Positions 29,647-38,230 are shown, counted from the first letter of the stretch. The stretch is 64,000 nucleotides of DNA from CAWJLE01 sp963843645 (GCA_963843645.1 CAWJLE010000001.1:1178001-1242000), one strand, 5' to 3'. Made by a program: numbers and translations. Notes: generated from the sequence alone by a model not told the origin.

Positions 29647-30898
29647 GTGGACGCAGGGCCGCGACGCTGCGGCCTCGCGAGACTTGACCTCGCCCTGGGT
29701 CAGCCGAACGCGCATGCACCGCTTGTTCGTCCTCCTGTCGGCGCTGGACCGCGTACCCTTCGTGTTCGCGGCTGTGCCCGGCATCCTGTACGCAATTGCG
29801 CTCGGGCTGGCGGTCGGGGCGCTGTTCCCCGGGACCTCCGCTGCAGCACCAGCCCTGATCTTCCTGGCGTTTGTTGCGGCCGACGCGATTCTGCTGGTGC
29901 TGCTGCCCCGACTGGGGCTGTCCTTCGGCCCGCTGAACTCGGTCTGGAACGAGCTGGCGCTGGCTCGTTGGGTGGTGGGTCTGGGCTGCGTCGGCGTGAT
30001 CCGACTGGTCGATCCGGCGGGATTCGGTTCGGCCTTGATGGCCTTCACTCTGGTGCAGGGCCTCCTGACCGCCTGCGTGATCTACGCCTGCTACGTCGAG
30101 CCGTTCGCGCTCGAGGTGACGCGGCTGGACGTGCCGTTGCCCGGACTGCCGCCGGGCGCGCGCCTTCGGATCGTGCAGCTGTCCGACGTCCATCTCGAGC
30201 GGCTGACGCGCCGCGAGGAGCGCGCGCTTTCTCTTGTGCGTGACCTCGAGCCGGACTACGTCTTCCTCACCGGCGACTATTTAAACCTGTCGTACGTCGA
30301 AGACCCGAAGAGCGCGGAGCAGTTCAACGCGTGGGCGCGCCGATTGCGGGCGGGCCGTGGCGTCTACGCCGTCGCCGGTGGGCCGCCCGTGGAAACGCCG
30401 TGGCAGGCCGCCGGCCTGTTCCGTGGCACCGGCGTGCGTTTGCTCGACGACGAGGCGCTCATCTTGACGCACGATGGATGCCGGCTGCAGATCGTCGGCG
30501 TGAGCTGTTCGCGGGACAAGACGGCCGATGGAGTCACGCTCAATCGCATCCTCGAGCATACTGAGAGCGGTTTGCCGACGATACTCCTGTACCACACGCC
30601 CGACCTGATGCCGGCTGCGGCGGCGACCGGCCGGATCGACGTTTATCTCGCGGGTCACACGCACGGCGGGCAGCTCTGCCTGCCGGGGTACGGCGCGCTC
30701 TTCACCTGTTCGGACTTCGGGAAGCGGTACGAAGCCGGTCCGTATCGTCAGGAGCGCACGCTTATGTACGTCAATCGCGGCGTGGGCCTGGAGGGCCTCA
30801 GCGGACCGCGTGCTCGCTTCTTCAGCCGGCCCGAGGTGCTCTGCCTGACCTTGACTGGGCCGCGCGGCCCGCAGCAAGCGGAATCAATAGGAGGCTGA
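29633..30898 (+). CDS. Membrane-anchored metallophosphoesterase 2, degenerate catalytic motif
   Basis: 421 residues, starting at an ATG with AGGAGG three bases upstream and overlapping the previous gene by 14 bases. Four membrane helices (residues about 45-165) precede the phosphoesterase domain: LRIVQLSDVHLERL, FLTGDYLNL, YAVAGGPPVETPW, LLYHTPDLMPAAA and LAGHTHGGQLCLP. Where the family has GNH(D/E) this protein has GGPP, so both the metal-ligand asparagine and the catalytic histidine are missing; the remaining metal ligands are intact. It is a duplicate of the preceding gene and may be catalytically impaired, a partner subunit, or specialised for another substrate. Confidence 0.8.
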   Translation: MEPTEWTQGRDAAASRDLTSPWVSRTRMHRLFVLLSALDRVPFVFAAVPGILYAIALGLAVGALFPGTSAAAPALIFLAFVAADAILLVLLPRLGLSFGPLNSVWNELALARWVVGLGCVGVIRLVDPAGFGSALMAFTLVQGLLTACVIYACYVEPFALEVTRLDVPLPGLPPGARLRIVQLSDVHLERLTRREERALSLVRDLEPDYVFLTGDYLNLSYVEDPKSAEQFNAWARRLRAGRGVYAVAGGPPVETPWQAAGLFRGTGVRLLDDEALILTHDGCRLQIVGVSCSRDKTADGVTLNRILEHTESGLPTILLYHTPDLMPAAAATGRIDVYLAGHTHGGQLCLPGYGALFTCSDFGKRYEAGPYRQERTLMYVNRGVGLEGLSGPRARFFSRPEVLCLTLTGPRGPQQAESIGG

Positions 30899-30906
30899 GT
30901 CGATCC

Positions 30907-31965
30907 ATGGATCCCATCGCGATGACCCCCAAACGAAGATATCTGGCCGGCCTGTTGGGCGGCCGGGTGGACCGCACCCCCGTCGGCAGCCCCACGTCCG
31001 TCGCCACGCTGGAATGCATGGCGCTGAGCGGGTCGCACTTCCCAGAAGTCCACCTGAACGCCCAGGGCATGGCCGCGCTGGGGGCGACGGCCCACACCGT
31101 GCTCGGCTACGACTGCATCATGCCCGTCTTCAGCGTTCAACAGGAGGCGGCCGCGCTGGGTGCTGCAGTCGATTGGGGCAGCGCCGACACGATGCCTGTG
31201 GCCAGAGCTCACCCGTGGGCGTCGCCGGACGACGTGCGGATCCCGGAGGACTTCTTGGATCGCCCGCCCATTCGGACCGTGCTGGAAGCGCTGCAGATCC
31301 TCCGCCGGGAGTGCGGGCATCACGTGGCACTGGTGGGCAAGGTCATGGGACCGTGGACGCTGGCCTACCACATGCACGGCGTTCAGGAGTTCCTGATCAA
31401 GACGCTCCTGGAACCTGACACCGTGAGGCGCTTCCTGGATCGGCTCAAGGCGATCACGGTGCTGTTCGGTCGCGCGCAGATTGAGGCCGGAGCGGACGTG
31501 CTGTGCATCGCCGACCACGCGACCGGCGACCTCGTGAGCCCGCGTGGGTACCGCGAGTTCCTCCTGCCCGTACATCGGGAACTGAACCTGGAACTGGGCT
31601 GCCCAACGGTTCTGCACATTTGCGGCAACACTACCGACCGCCTGGAGGACATCTGCCAGGCAGGCTTCGACGCTTTCCACTTCGACTCGAAAGTCGACGC
31701 GGCGACGGCGTGCGAGATCGTGGCCGGTCGGATCTCGCTCATCGGCAACGTGAACAATGCCGAAACGCTGCTGCAGGGAGCGCCGGGACAAGCCGGGGCG
31801 GAGGCGACGGCAGCCATCCGGGCGGGAGTCGACATCGTCGCGCCGGAGTGCGCGGTGCCAGTTGCCACGCCCAACCGCAACCTGATTGCCATCGCGGAGG
31901 CCGCCCGAGCCGCCGGGCCCGCGCGAAGAGAGACTTCCGACGTCGCAACGACGCCGGTGCGTTGA
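30907..31965 (+). CDS. MtaA/CmuA-type uroporphyrinogen decarboxylase family methyltransferase
   Basis: 352 residues with a URO-D TIM barrel. The zinc site typical of corrinoid:CoM-type methyltransferases is present as H237-x-C239 (LHICGNTTDRL) and C315 (PECAVP), which true uroporphyrinogen decarboxylases lack. VGKVMGPWTLAYHMHG and DVLCIADHATGDLVSP agree with MtaA/MtbA. AGGAGG lies twelve bases before the ATG. Expected to move a methyl group between a corrinoid protein and a thiol acceptor, but no corrinoid protein gene is adjacent. It follows the phosphoesterases by eight bases and may share their transcript. Confidence 0.8.
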   Translation: MDPIAMTPKRRYLAGLLGGRVDRTPVGSPTSVATLECMALSGSHFPEVHLNAQGMAALGATAHTVLGYDCIMPVFSVQQEAAALGAAVDWGSADTMPVARAHPWASPDDVRIPEDFLDRPPIRTVLEALQILRRECGHHVALVGKVMGPWTLAYHMHGVQEFLIKTLLEPDTVRRFLDRLKAITVLFGRAQIEAGADVLCIADHATGDLVSPRGYREFLLPVHRELNLELGCPTVLHICGNTTDRLEDICQAGFDAFHFDSKVDAATACEIVAGRISLIGNVNNAETLLQGAPGQAGAEATAAIRAGVDIVAPECAVPVATPNRNLIAIAEAARAAGPARRETSDVATTPVR

Positions 31966-31985
31966 GTTTCTGAAACTTCGGAAGC
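31965..31985. repeat. Dispersed palindromic element, degenerate copy
   Basis: GTTTCTGAAACTTCGGAAGC reads, inverted, GCTTCCGAAGTTTCAGAAAC, sharing CCGAAGTTTC with copies at 7350, 11346 and 42034. It lies directly after the stop of the URO-D family gene in a 200-base gap that otherwise shows nothing. Confidence 0.5.
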
Positions 31986-32165
31986 CTGAGCTCATCAAGG
32001 CCACGTGCGGCGACGAACGGTTTCGAAAGTGTTAGCGATGCAACGCACTCGCGTCGTTGCGGCCGGAGCTGGCCGCACGGACCGTGTGTCGGAAGTCTAA
32101 CCTAAAGGGTGCCATCGACAACGATAGCCATACTTTGCGAGACGCAGAAATAGAAAGAGAAGGCA

Positions 32166-33317
32166 ATGAAAGACTATAAGCTCTTGACGCCGGGACCGGT
32201 TGACTGCTACGAGGACGTCTTGGCCGATCTGGCCGTTGCGGCGCCACCGCACTATGGCGACGAGTGGCTGGAGATCTACAACGAGACCATCAGCATGCTC
32301 AAGCAAGTGTTCCAGACCGGGAACGACCTCTACTTGTTCGTGGCTCCGGGCACCGCCGCACTCGAAGCGGGCATCGCCAGCCTGGTAGCAACGGGCGAGC
32401 GCCTGCTGCTGATCACGAACGGTTTCTTCGGCGACCGCCTCGGTGTGGTCGCGCGCAGCCACGGCATCGAGACCTCGATTCTACAGTTTCCGCTCGGCGA
32501 GCCGGCCGATCCGCAGATGGTGCGCGAGCGGCTGCGCCAGGACCGGGACGTCAAGGCGGTCGTCGTGGTGCACCACGAGACCTCCACGACGGTCATCAAC
32601 CCGGTGCGCGAGATCGCCGAGATCGTCCACGAGCGCGACCTGCCGATCGTCGTCGATGCAGTGTCCTCGCTGGCGGGCATGCCCGTGCCGGTGGACGAAT
32701 GGGAACTGGACATCTGCGCCACGGTGGCCAACAAATGCCTGGAGACGCCACCCGGCCTGGCCCCGATCTCGGTCAGCGAGCGCGCCTGGCGGGTGATGGA
32801 CTCGAAGCCGAACGTCAACCATGGCTGGTACTACGATCTGAAGGTCTGGCGCGAATATGCGACGGAGTGGCCGTGGCACCCCTTCCCGACCACGATCGCC
32901 ACCAACAATATCATCGCGCTGCGGACCAGCCTGCGCAAGATTCTGGCAGAGGGACTGGAGTCTCATTTTGCGCGCTACGCGCGGGCAACGCGCTGGGTCC
33001 GTGAGGGGCTGAAAGCGTTGGGATTCGAGATGTTCGTCGACGACGCGTGCGCGTCGCCGTTGGTCACGGCGGCCAAACCCCTGCCGGAATTCACAGTTGG
33101 AGAATACCAGCACTTCCTGATGGATGAGCGTCACCTGATGATCTCGGGTGGCCTGGAAGAGCTGGCGGGCAAGATCTTTCGCGTTGGGACCATGGGCAAA
33201 GCCGCTTCCCGCGAGTACGTCATGGACTACCTCTTCGCCACGGAAGAATTCTTGCGTCTCAAAGGTCGCGCCGTCCCCGTCGGCGAGTGTCTGAGAGGCA
33301 TGTGCGAGGAGCCATAA
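32166..33317 (+). CDS. Class V aminotransferase, serine-glyoxylate/alanine-glyoxylate type
   Basis: 383 residues beginning MKDYKLLTPGPVDCYEDVL, the standard start of the alanine/serine-glyoxylate aminotransferase family, with FVAPGTAALEAGI (phosphate-binding turn), VVHHETSTTVINPV, VVDAVSSLAGMPV (PLP aspartate) and the Schiff-base lysine K190 in TVANKCLETPPGLAPIS. GAGAAGG precedes the ATG. Such enzymes transaminate glyoxylate or 2-aminoethylphosphonate; the residue pattern does not settle the substrate. It is the last gene before a strong terminator, 200 bases after the methyltransferase-like gene. Confidence 0.88.
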   Translation: MKDYKLLTPGPVDCYEDVLADLAVAAPPHYGDEWLEIYNETISMLKQVFQTGNDLYLFVAPGTAALEAGIASLVATGERLLLITNGFFGDRLGVVARSHGIETSILQFPLGEPADPQMVRERLRQDRDVKAVVVVHHETSTTVINPVREIAEIVHERDLPIVVDAVSSLAGMPVPVDEWELDICATVANKCLETPPGLAPISVSERAWRVMDSKPNVNHGWYYDLKVWREYATEWPWHPFPTTIATNNIIALRTSLRKILAEGLESHFARYARATRWVREGLKALGFEMFVDDACASPLVTAAKPLPEFTVGEYQHFLMDERHLMISGGLEELAGKIFRVGTMGKAASREYVMDYLFATEEFLRLKGRAVPVGECLRGMCEEP

Positions 33318-33351
33318 TCTCGTCCCCCGAACGTCGTCTTTGGTTCGTATC

Positions 33352-33391
33352 AGCCCGCTGACGACGTTATGTCAGCGGGCTTTTCGTGTTT
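33352..33391 (+). terminator. Rho-independent terminator after aminotransferase
   Basis: AGCCCGCTGAC (33352-33362) pairs perfectly with GTCAGCGGGCT (33371-33381) around an eight-base loop and is followed by TTTCGTGTTT. Confidence 0.9.
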
Positions 33392-33411
33392 GTATGGGTG
33401 TGTAGTATAAT
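33383..33411 (+). promoter_or_regulatory. Promoter candidate for thioredoxin-CcdA fusion operon
   Basis: Perfect TATAAT at 33406-33411, with TTCGTG 17 bases upstream as a weak -35. It begins at the tail of the preceding terminator and lies about 80 bases before the next start codon. Confidence 0.45.
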
Positions 33412-33491
33412 GGCCGACAGTTGTCTTTCCCGACATGGGAGGCAGGCCCCTAACTATAATCTGCCCGTTTGGGCGCCTGGAGGCGATTCGT

Positions 33492-35306
33492 ATGCTGCGG
33501 AAGGTCGTCCGGCTGTTTTCGGTTTTCGTGCTGATTGCGCTGTTGTCTGCGCCGGTAACAACGGCGAGCTCACCGCCGTTGGACATCTATATGTTTCACT
33601 CGGACACGTGCCCACATTGCCTGAGAGTGATTCAAGAGATCTTGCCCGGTATCAGGGCGAAGTACGGCAACAGGATCAACCTGCGGTTGTTCGAGATCTC
33701 GGATCCGACGAACTTCAAGCTGGCGCTGGTGATGGAGAAGCTGTACGGCGTTACAGAGGAAGAGGCCGGAGTGCCCGAGATATTCTTTTCGCGGGTGGTT
33801 CTGATCGGTGAGAACTCGATTCGGGACAACTTCGACAAGGAGATACAGAAGGCGCTGGATTCCGGCAAGTACCTCACGCTGCCGACGCCGGACCAGCTCC
33901 TGGCGATGATCGTGACACCGACGCCATCGGCCGGCCAGCCGGTGACGGGAACGGCGACCGCCCCGCTGACCGCGACGGCCTCAATGACGGCAAGCCAGGG
34001 AATGACCGCGACGGCCACGGCAACCGTGACGGCCACAGCAGCCGTCACGCCCACAGCAGCGGTCACGCCCACCGCAGCGGTCACGCCCACCGCGGCCGTG
34101 ACGTCGACAGCGCCCGTCACATCCACGGCGCCGATGACGGCGACCCCGGCAATGACCGCGACCGTGCCCACGACCGGCACGGTCGCCGTGGGCGCCGCTG
34201 TGGCGCCGACGGGTGGAAAACCGATTCACCTGGCCTATTTCTACAAACCCGGGTGCCAGGAATGCGATCGGGCCCAGTACGAGCTGAACTACGTGAAGAG
34301 CGAGTACCCGGGTCTCGTCGTCGATCGCTTCGACATCAGCCAGAACCTGGCGCTCAACGAGTGGCTGGGGGAGAAGCTTAACATGCCGCCCGCCGAGCGC
34401 GGCCTCAGCCCGGCCGTGTTCGTCGGTCAGGACTATCTGACCCTGGGCGCGGTCAATGCGACCCACCTCGAGCCGATACTGGCTAAGTACAGCGCTGACG
34501 GCGCGGAGGCGACCTGGCTGGGATGGTCCGAAGCCGCCGGGCCGGACCGGGTCGCGGGAATGCTCCAGAACATCGGCCTGTTTGCCATCGTCGGCAGCGG
34601 TCTGGTGGATGGGCTGAATCCCTGCGCGTTCGCCACGATCGTCTTCTTCATCGCTTACCTGGCTCTCATCGGGCGGAAGGGCCGGGACGTGTTGCTGACC
34701 GGAGCTGCTTTCGCGGCAGGCGTTTTCATCGCCTATTTTCTGCTGGGTGTCGGGCTGCTGCGCGTGCTGGAGGCCGTCAACATGACCCACCTGGGGCGCT
34801 GGCTGTATCTGGTCATCGCCCTGCTGTGTCTGGTTCTGGCCGTCGTCAACCTCACGGACTTCTTCAAGGCGCGCGAGGGCAAGCCTGAAGAGATGCAGAT
34901 GCGCCTGCCCATGCGTATGCGGCGTTGGATCAACAAGATCATCCGCGAGGGGGCCCCCGTGCGTGCTTACGCCCTGGTGGCGCTGATCACCGGGTTCCTC
35001 GTCTCGGTCATCGAGCTGGCGTGCACGGGCCAGATCTACATTGTGGTCCTGTCTGCGCTCAGCCAGCCCGCTCTGCGGACCCGAGCGCTCGGTTACCTGG
35101 TGATCTACAACCTGGCTTTCATCGTACCGTTGATCATCGTCTTCTTGCTGGCCTTCTTCGGTGTCTCGTCCGATCGGTTCTCGCTCGTCTTGCAGCGTCA
35201 CACCGCGACGGTCAAGCTCTTCACGGCCATCCTCTTCTTGGGCCTGGGTCTGTGGCTGATCTATTCATTCCTGCCGTTGTTCGGCGTTCGGCTGATGGGC
35301 GGCTGA
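33492..35306 (+). CDS. Thioredoxin-thioredoxin-CcdA/DsbD-type membrane fusion protein
   Basis: 604 residues. Order: signal peptide or anchor (1-24); thioredoxin-like domain 1 with C40-P-H-C43 and the cis-proline segment GVPEIFF; an Ala/Thr/Pro linker (about 148-245) with repeated VTPTAA; thioredoxin-like domain 2 with C255-Q-E-C258; then a six- to seven-helix CcdA/DsbD transmembrane domain with paired cysteines C378 (GLNPCAF) and C511 (ELACTGQ). The membrane cysteines would pass electrons from cytoplasmic thioredoxin to the two outer domains, making a self-contained thiol-reduction relay. Intact. First gene of a run that continues with alaX, an MBL protein and signal peptidase I. Confidence 0.87.
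   Translation: MLRKVVRLFSVFVLIALLSAPVTTASSPPLDIYMFHSDTCPHCLRVIQEILPGIRAKYGNRINLRLFEISDPTNFKLALVMEKLYGVTEEEAGVPEIFFSRVVLIGENSIRDNFDKEIQKALDSGKYLTLPTPDQLLAMIVTPTPSAGQPVTGTATAPLTATASMTASQGMTATATATVTATAAVTPTAAVTPTAAVTPTAAVTSTAPVTSTAPMTATPAMTATVPTTGTVAVGAAVAPTGGKPIHLAYFYKPGCQECDRAQYELNYVKSEYPGLVVDRFDISQNLALNEWLGEKLNMPPAERGLSPAVFVGQDYLTLGAVNATHLEPILAKYSADGAEATWLGWSEAAGPDRVAGMLQNIGLFAIVGSGLVDGLNPCAFATIVFFIAYLALIGRKGRDVLLTGAAFAAGVFIAYFLLGVGLLRVLEAVNMTHLGRWLYLVIALLCLVLAVVNLTDFFKAREGKPEEMQMRLPMRMRRWINKIIREGAPVRAYALVALITGFLVSVIELACTGQIYIVVLSALSQPALRTRALGYLVIYNLAFIVPLIIVFLLAFFGVSSDRFSLVLQRHTATVKLFTAILFLGLGLWLIYSFLPLFGVRLMGG
34012..34140 (+). repeat. 18-base coding tandem repeat (VTPTAA linker)
   Basis: An imperfect 18-base unit encoding VTPTAA or VTSTAP is repeated about six times within the linker of the thioredoxin-CcdA fusion. 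Confidence 0.8.
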
Positions 35307-35331
35307 TTCGGACGGAACTCCTGGAGCGTCA

Positions 35332-36615
35332 ATGGACATCGTCGCAAGCCGCCTGTACTACGATAATGCATTCTTGAGAGAATTCGACGCGCCGATTGTG
35401 GAGCAGTTCCCAGTGGGGAGGGACGTCGGCGTCGTGTTGGAGCGAACGGCGTTTTACCCGACTTCGGGAGGACAGCCGCACGACACCGGCCTGTTGAACG
35501 GCGTCCCTGTGGTGGACGTTTTCGAGCGTGAGGCGGACCAGGCGGTCGTGCACGTCGTGTCCTTGCCGCTGTCAGGCTCCAGCGCGCACGGCGAGATCGA
35601 CTGGGCGCGCCGATTCGATTTGATGCAGCAGCATACCGGGCAGCACATCCTGTCGCACGCGGCAGAGGCTTTGCTCGACGCCGACACCGTGGGATTTCAC
35701 CTGTCTGACGACACGCTGACGATCGACCTGAGTCGCGCGCCGCTCAGCTCGGCGGATGCCGCGGCTCTCGCGGAGCGGGCCAACGCAATGATCTTCGCCG
35801 ATCTGCCGGTCGCAGCCGCGTTTCGCACGCAGGCGGAAGTCGACCGGCTGCCGTTGCGGAAGCCGCCGGCAGTCTCCGGACCGATCCGGATCGTCCAGAT
35901 CGGCGCACCGGACGATGCCCGGCAATATGCGCCGGACCGTGCCCGGCAAGGTGCGCCGGACTGCGACGTGGACTTCTCGCCGTGTGGCGGGACACACTGC
36001 CGGTCCACGGGCGCCGTGGGCCAGATCCTGATCCGCAAGATCGAGCGGCGGGGCTCGGACAGCCGGTTGGAGTTCGTGTGCGGCGGGCGAGCCCTGGCCA
36101 ACGCGCAGCGCACGCAGCGGTGGGTCAGCGAGCTGGCCGGGCAGTTCAGCGTCGGCGAGGGTGAGCTGACCGAGGCGGTCGGCCGCGTGGTGAACGAGGC
36201 CAAAACCTTGCGCCGCGATCTCAAGACCGCTGAGGATCGTCTATTGCATCACCAGGCGGTCGACTTGATTCGTGACGCGGAAATGATCGGCGAAACCCGC
36301 CTGGTGAAGGTCATGTTCGCCAAGCGGGACCCGGCGTGGATCAAGCACCTCGCGTTGCAACTGATGGAGCTTTCACACTGTGTGGTCCTGTTGGGCCTGA
36401 TTCAGGACGGACGAGCTCAGCTCACGTTTGCCCGTTCGGCGGACCTGGCGGTCGACGTCAGGCCGCTGTTGCGGGACGCCTGCCAGCACGTGGGCGGTGG
36501 CGGAGGGGGACAGGCCAATATTGCCCAGGGCGGCGGCCCGAAGGCCGAGAACGTCGAGTTCGCGCTGAATGCGGCCGGACAGGCAGTCAGGACACTGCTT
36601 GCTCAACAAAGCTGA
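35332..36615 (+). CDS. alaX: AlaX-type alanyl-tRNA editing protein with DHHA1 domain
   Basis: 427 residues. RTAFYPTSGGQPHDTG is the AlaRS-related beta-barrel start; zinc ligands are H101-x3-H105 (QQHTGQHILSH) and C218-x3-H222 (CGGTHC). A coiled region and a C-terminal DHHA1 domain ending CQHVGGGGGGQANIAQGGG complete an AlaX-L-type protein, which removes Ser or Gly mischarged on tRNA-Ala. Between the barrel and CGGTHC lies a duplicated octapeptide (DARQYAPD / RARQGAPD) encoded by two 24-base units. GGAG lies near the ATG. No aminoacylation core is present, so it is a stand-alone editing factor. Intact, and 25 bases after the previous gene. Confidence 0.9.
   Translation: MDIVASRLYYDNAFLREFDAPIVEQFPVGRDVGVVLERTAFYPTSGGQPHDTGLLNGVPVVDVFEREADQAVVHVVSLPLSGSSAHGEIDWARRFDLMQQHTGQHILSHAAEALLDADTVGFHLSDDTLTIDLSRAPLSSADAAALAERANAMIFADLPVAAAFRTQAEVDRLPLRKPPAVSGPIRIVQIGAPDDARQYAPDRARQGAPDCDVDFSPCGGTHCRSTGAVGQILIRKIERRGSDSRLEFVCGGRALANAQRTQRWVSELAGQFSVGEGELTEAVGRVVNEAKTLRRDLKTAEDRLLHHQAVDLIRDAEMIGETRLVKVMFAKRDPAWIKHLALQLMELSHCVVLLGLIQDGRAQLTFARSADLAVDVRPLLRDACQHVGGGGGGQANIAQGGGPKAENVEFALNAAGQAVRTLLAQQS
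35914..35961 (+). repeat. Two 24-base tandem units inside alaX
   Basis: Units at 35914-35937 and 35938-35961 differ at only a few positions (shared core TGCCCGGCAA and GCGCCGGAC), and the 13 bases before them match the unit's end. The insertion keeps frame and lies about 14 residues before the zinc-binding CGGTHC. Confidence 0.8.
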
Positions 36616-36632
36616 GGGGGAAAAGAACGAAC

Positions 36633-37487
36633 ATGCAAGAGATTGGTCCTGGCGTTTACGTCGAGACTGGCTTCCAGGGCGGCAACGTCGGCTTGATCGT
36701 CACCCCGGAGGGAGCGGTGCTGGTCGACACGCCGATGATGCCCTGGGAAGCCCGGCAATGGGCGGCGACGGTCAAGCGCACGACGAAACAGCCGATCCGA
36801 TTCGTCATCAATACCGATCATCATACGGAACACATCCTGGGCAATCAGTTCTTCGCGGCGCCGGTCGTGGCGCACGAATTGGCCTGGAAAGAGATCACCG
36901 GCTACAGTGAAGCCTATCGCCAGCGGCTGATCGACTCACTTCAGATCGGAGATGCGGAGCGCGATACCGAGCTCAAGGAACTCGTGCTGGTGCCGCCGAA
37001 GGTGACCACCACCGAGCGGATGACGCTGTTCCTCGGCGACAAGTGCATCCACGTCATCCACGTGGGCGGCCATTGCCCTTCGTCTGTGCTGGTATACGCG
37101 CAGCGAGAGGGCGTTTTGTTCGCGGGCGACGTCGTCGTGCGGGGCATCCATCCGTCGCTCGCGCAGGCCAGCTCCAAAGCGTGGCTGCGGGCTCTTAACC
37201 GCATCCGGCGCATGTCGTTCAACGTACTGGTTCCCGGCGTCGGCGAGCCCGGTGACAAGGGGATGACGGCCGACATCTCGACCTACATCCGCGAGATTCG
37301 AGCGGGCGTTCGACGGCACTTCGCGGCGGGCCGGAGCAAGGCCGAGACATACAACCAGCTGTTGAGCGCTGTCAGTTCCTTCCCCATTCCCGAAGGCCGG
37401 AAGGACAAGATCGAGCAGCAGTTCAAGGCGGGCATCAACCAGGTATACGAAGAGATCAAATCCGAGAAGAGTGCGGAAAACACGTAG
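36633..37487 (+). CDS. MBL-fold hydrolase with altered metal ligands
   Basis: 284 residues. GNVGLIVTPEGAVLVDTPMMP and FVINTDHHTEHILGNQFF mark a metallo-beta-lactamase fold. In the canonical H-x-H-x-D-H motif the first His is Asp (D62), the second is kept (H64), the Asp is Glu (E66) and the last His is kept (H67). GGHCPSS and FAGDVV supply the next ligands, while the final His position reads PGVGEP instead of PGHG. The protein could therefore bind metal differently, or be non-hydrolytic. The C-terminal 70 residues are helical and charged. It lies 17 bases after alaX, presumably in the same transcript; function unknown. Confidence 0.8.
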   Translation: MQEIGPGVYVETGFQGGNVGLIVTPEGAVLVDTPMMPWEARQWAATVKRTTKQPIRFVINTDHHTEHILGNQFFAAPVVAHELAWKEITGYSEAYRQRLIDSLQIGDAERDTELKELVLVPPKVTTTERMTLFLGDKCIHVIHVGGHCPSSVLVYAQREGVLFAGDVVVRGIHPSLAQASSKAWLRALNRIRRMSFNVLVPGVGEPGDKGMTADISTYIREIRAGVRRHFAAGRSKAETYNQLLSAVSSFPIPEGRKDKIEQQFKAGINQVYEEIKSEKSAENT

Positions 37488-37572
37488 GACTTCGCTGAGC
37501 CGACCATTGTCCGGTGGGGCGAGTTGGGCCCGGCCCCTCCGTCGCTATTACTGGCCCATTAAGCGCTCATTC

Positions 37573-38145
37573 ATGCAACTTGCGTACGGATTTCGAAAGT
37601 CCGATAGCGGCGCGTCGTGTATTACCTGTCTGTTGAATCTGGTCCTGATCGTAGGATTGACCGCTGGCACGTTCGTCGTCGTGCCGAACCTGGTGCAGGT
37701 GGTGCGCGTACAAGGCGACAGCATGACGCCGACGTTGCTCGACGGGCAGCTTCTGCTGATCAGCCGTCTGCCATATCGCTTTGAGTCCGTCCAACACGGC
37801 GATATCATCGTCTTCAAATCGACGCAGGACCCGGACATCATGCTGGTCAAACGCGTGATTGGGCTTCCGGGCGAGATCGTCTCGATTCGCGATGGGCACG
37901 TGTTCATCGGCGCTCAATCCGTTCCGGAACCCTACGTGGTCGATGGCGGGGGCAGTGGATTCGGGCCGCTGACGGTGAAGTCCGGAATGCTCTTCGTATT
38001 GGGCGATCACCGCACCGTCAGCAACGACTCGCGCGCCTGGGGATTGTTGCCGGAGTCCAACATTCTGGGCCGCGCAGAAATGTCGCTCTGGCCCCCCGGT
38101 CTGTTCATTCAGCCGTGGCGGGCTCAGGCCGTCACCTCGCCGTGA
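37573..38145 (+). CDS. lepB: Signal peptidase I
   Basis: About 190 residues. One membrane helix (CITCLLNLVLIVGLTAGTFVV) is followed by the catalytic serine S50 in VQGDSMTPTL and the general-base lysine K93 in VKRVIGLPGE; FVLGDHRTVSNDSRAWG is box E. It cleaves Sec signal peptides at the outer face of the inner membrane. Start uncertain: the ATG at 37573 has a poor ribosome-binding site, and a GTG at 37471, overlapping the previous stop, would add a basic 34-residue N-terminus. The Cys-containing helix (SCITCL) is unusual. Confidence 0.88.
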   Translation: MQLAYGFRKSDSGASCITCLLNLVLIVGLTAGTFVVVPNLVQVVRVQGDSMTPTLLDGQLLLISRLPYRFESVQHGDIIVFKSTQDPDIMLVKRVIGLPGEIVSIRDGHVFIGAQSVPEPYVVDGGGSGFGPLTVKSGMLFVLGDHRTVSNDSRAWGLLPESNILGRAEMSLWPPGLFIQPWRAQAVTSP

Positions 38146-38230
38146 CGCTCTGCGGTCGTCCCTCGTTGCATCAGAGTCGCGCGGTGGTTGTTGCGAGCGG
38201 ATCGATCTGCCGGCTGGGGAGGAGTGCGAG

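Noticed and set aside
34012..34140. Regular 18-base repeats considered as a CRISPR or other array
   Set aside because: The repeats are directly adjacent, encode an in-frame VTPTAA linker and have no spacers.
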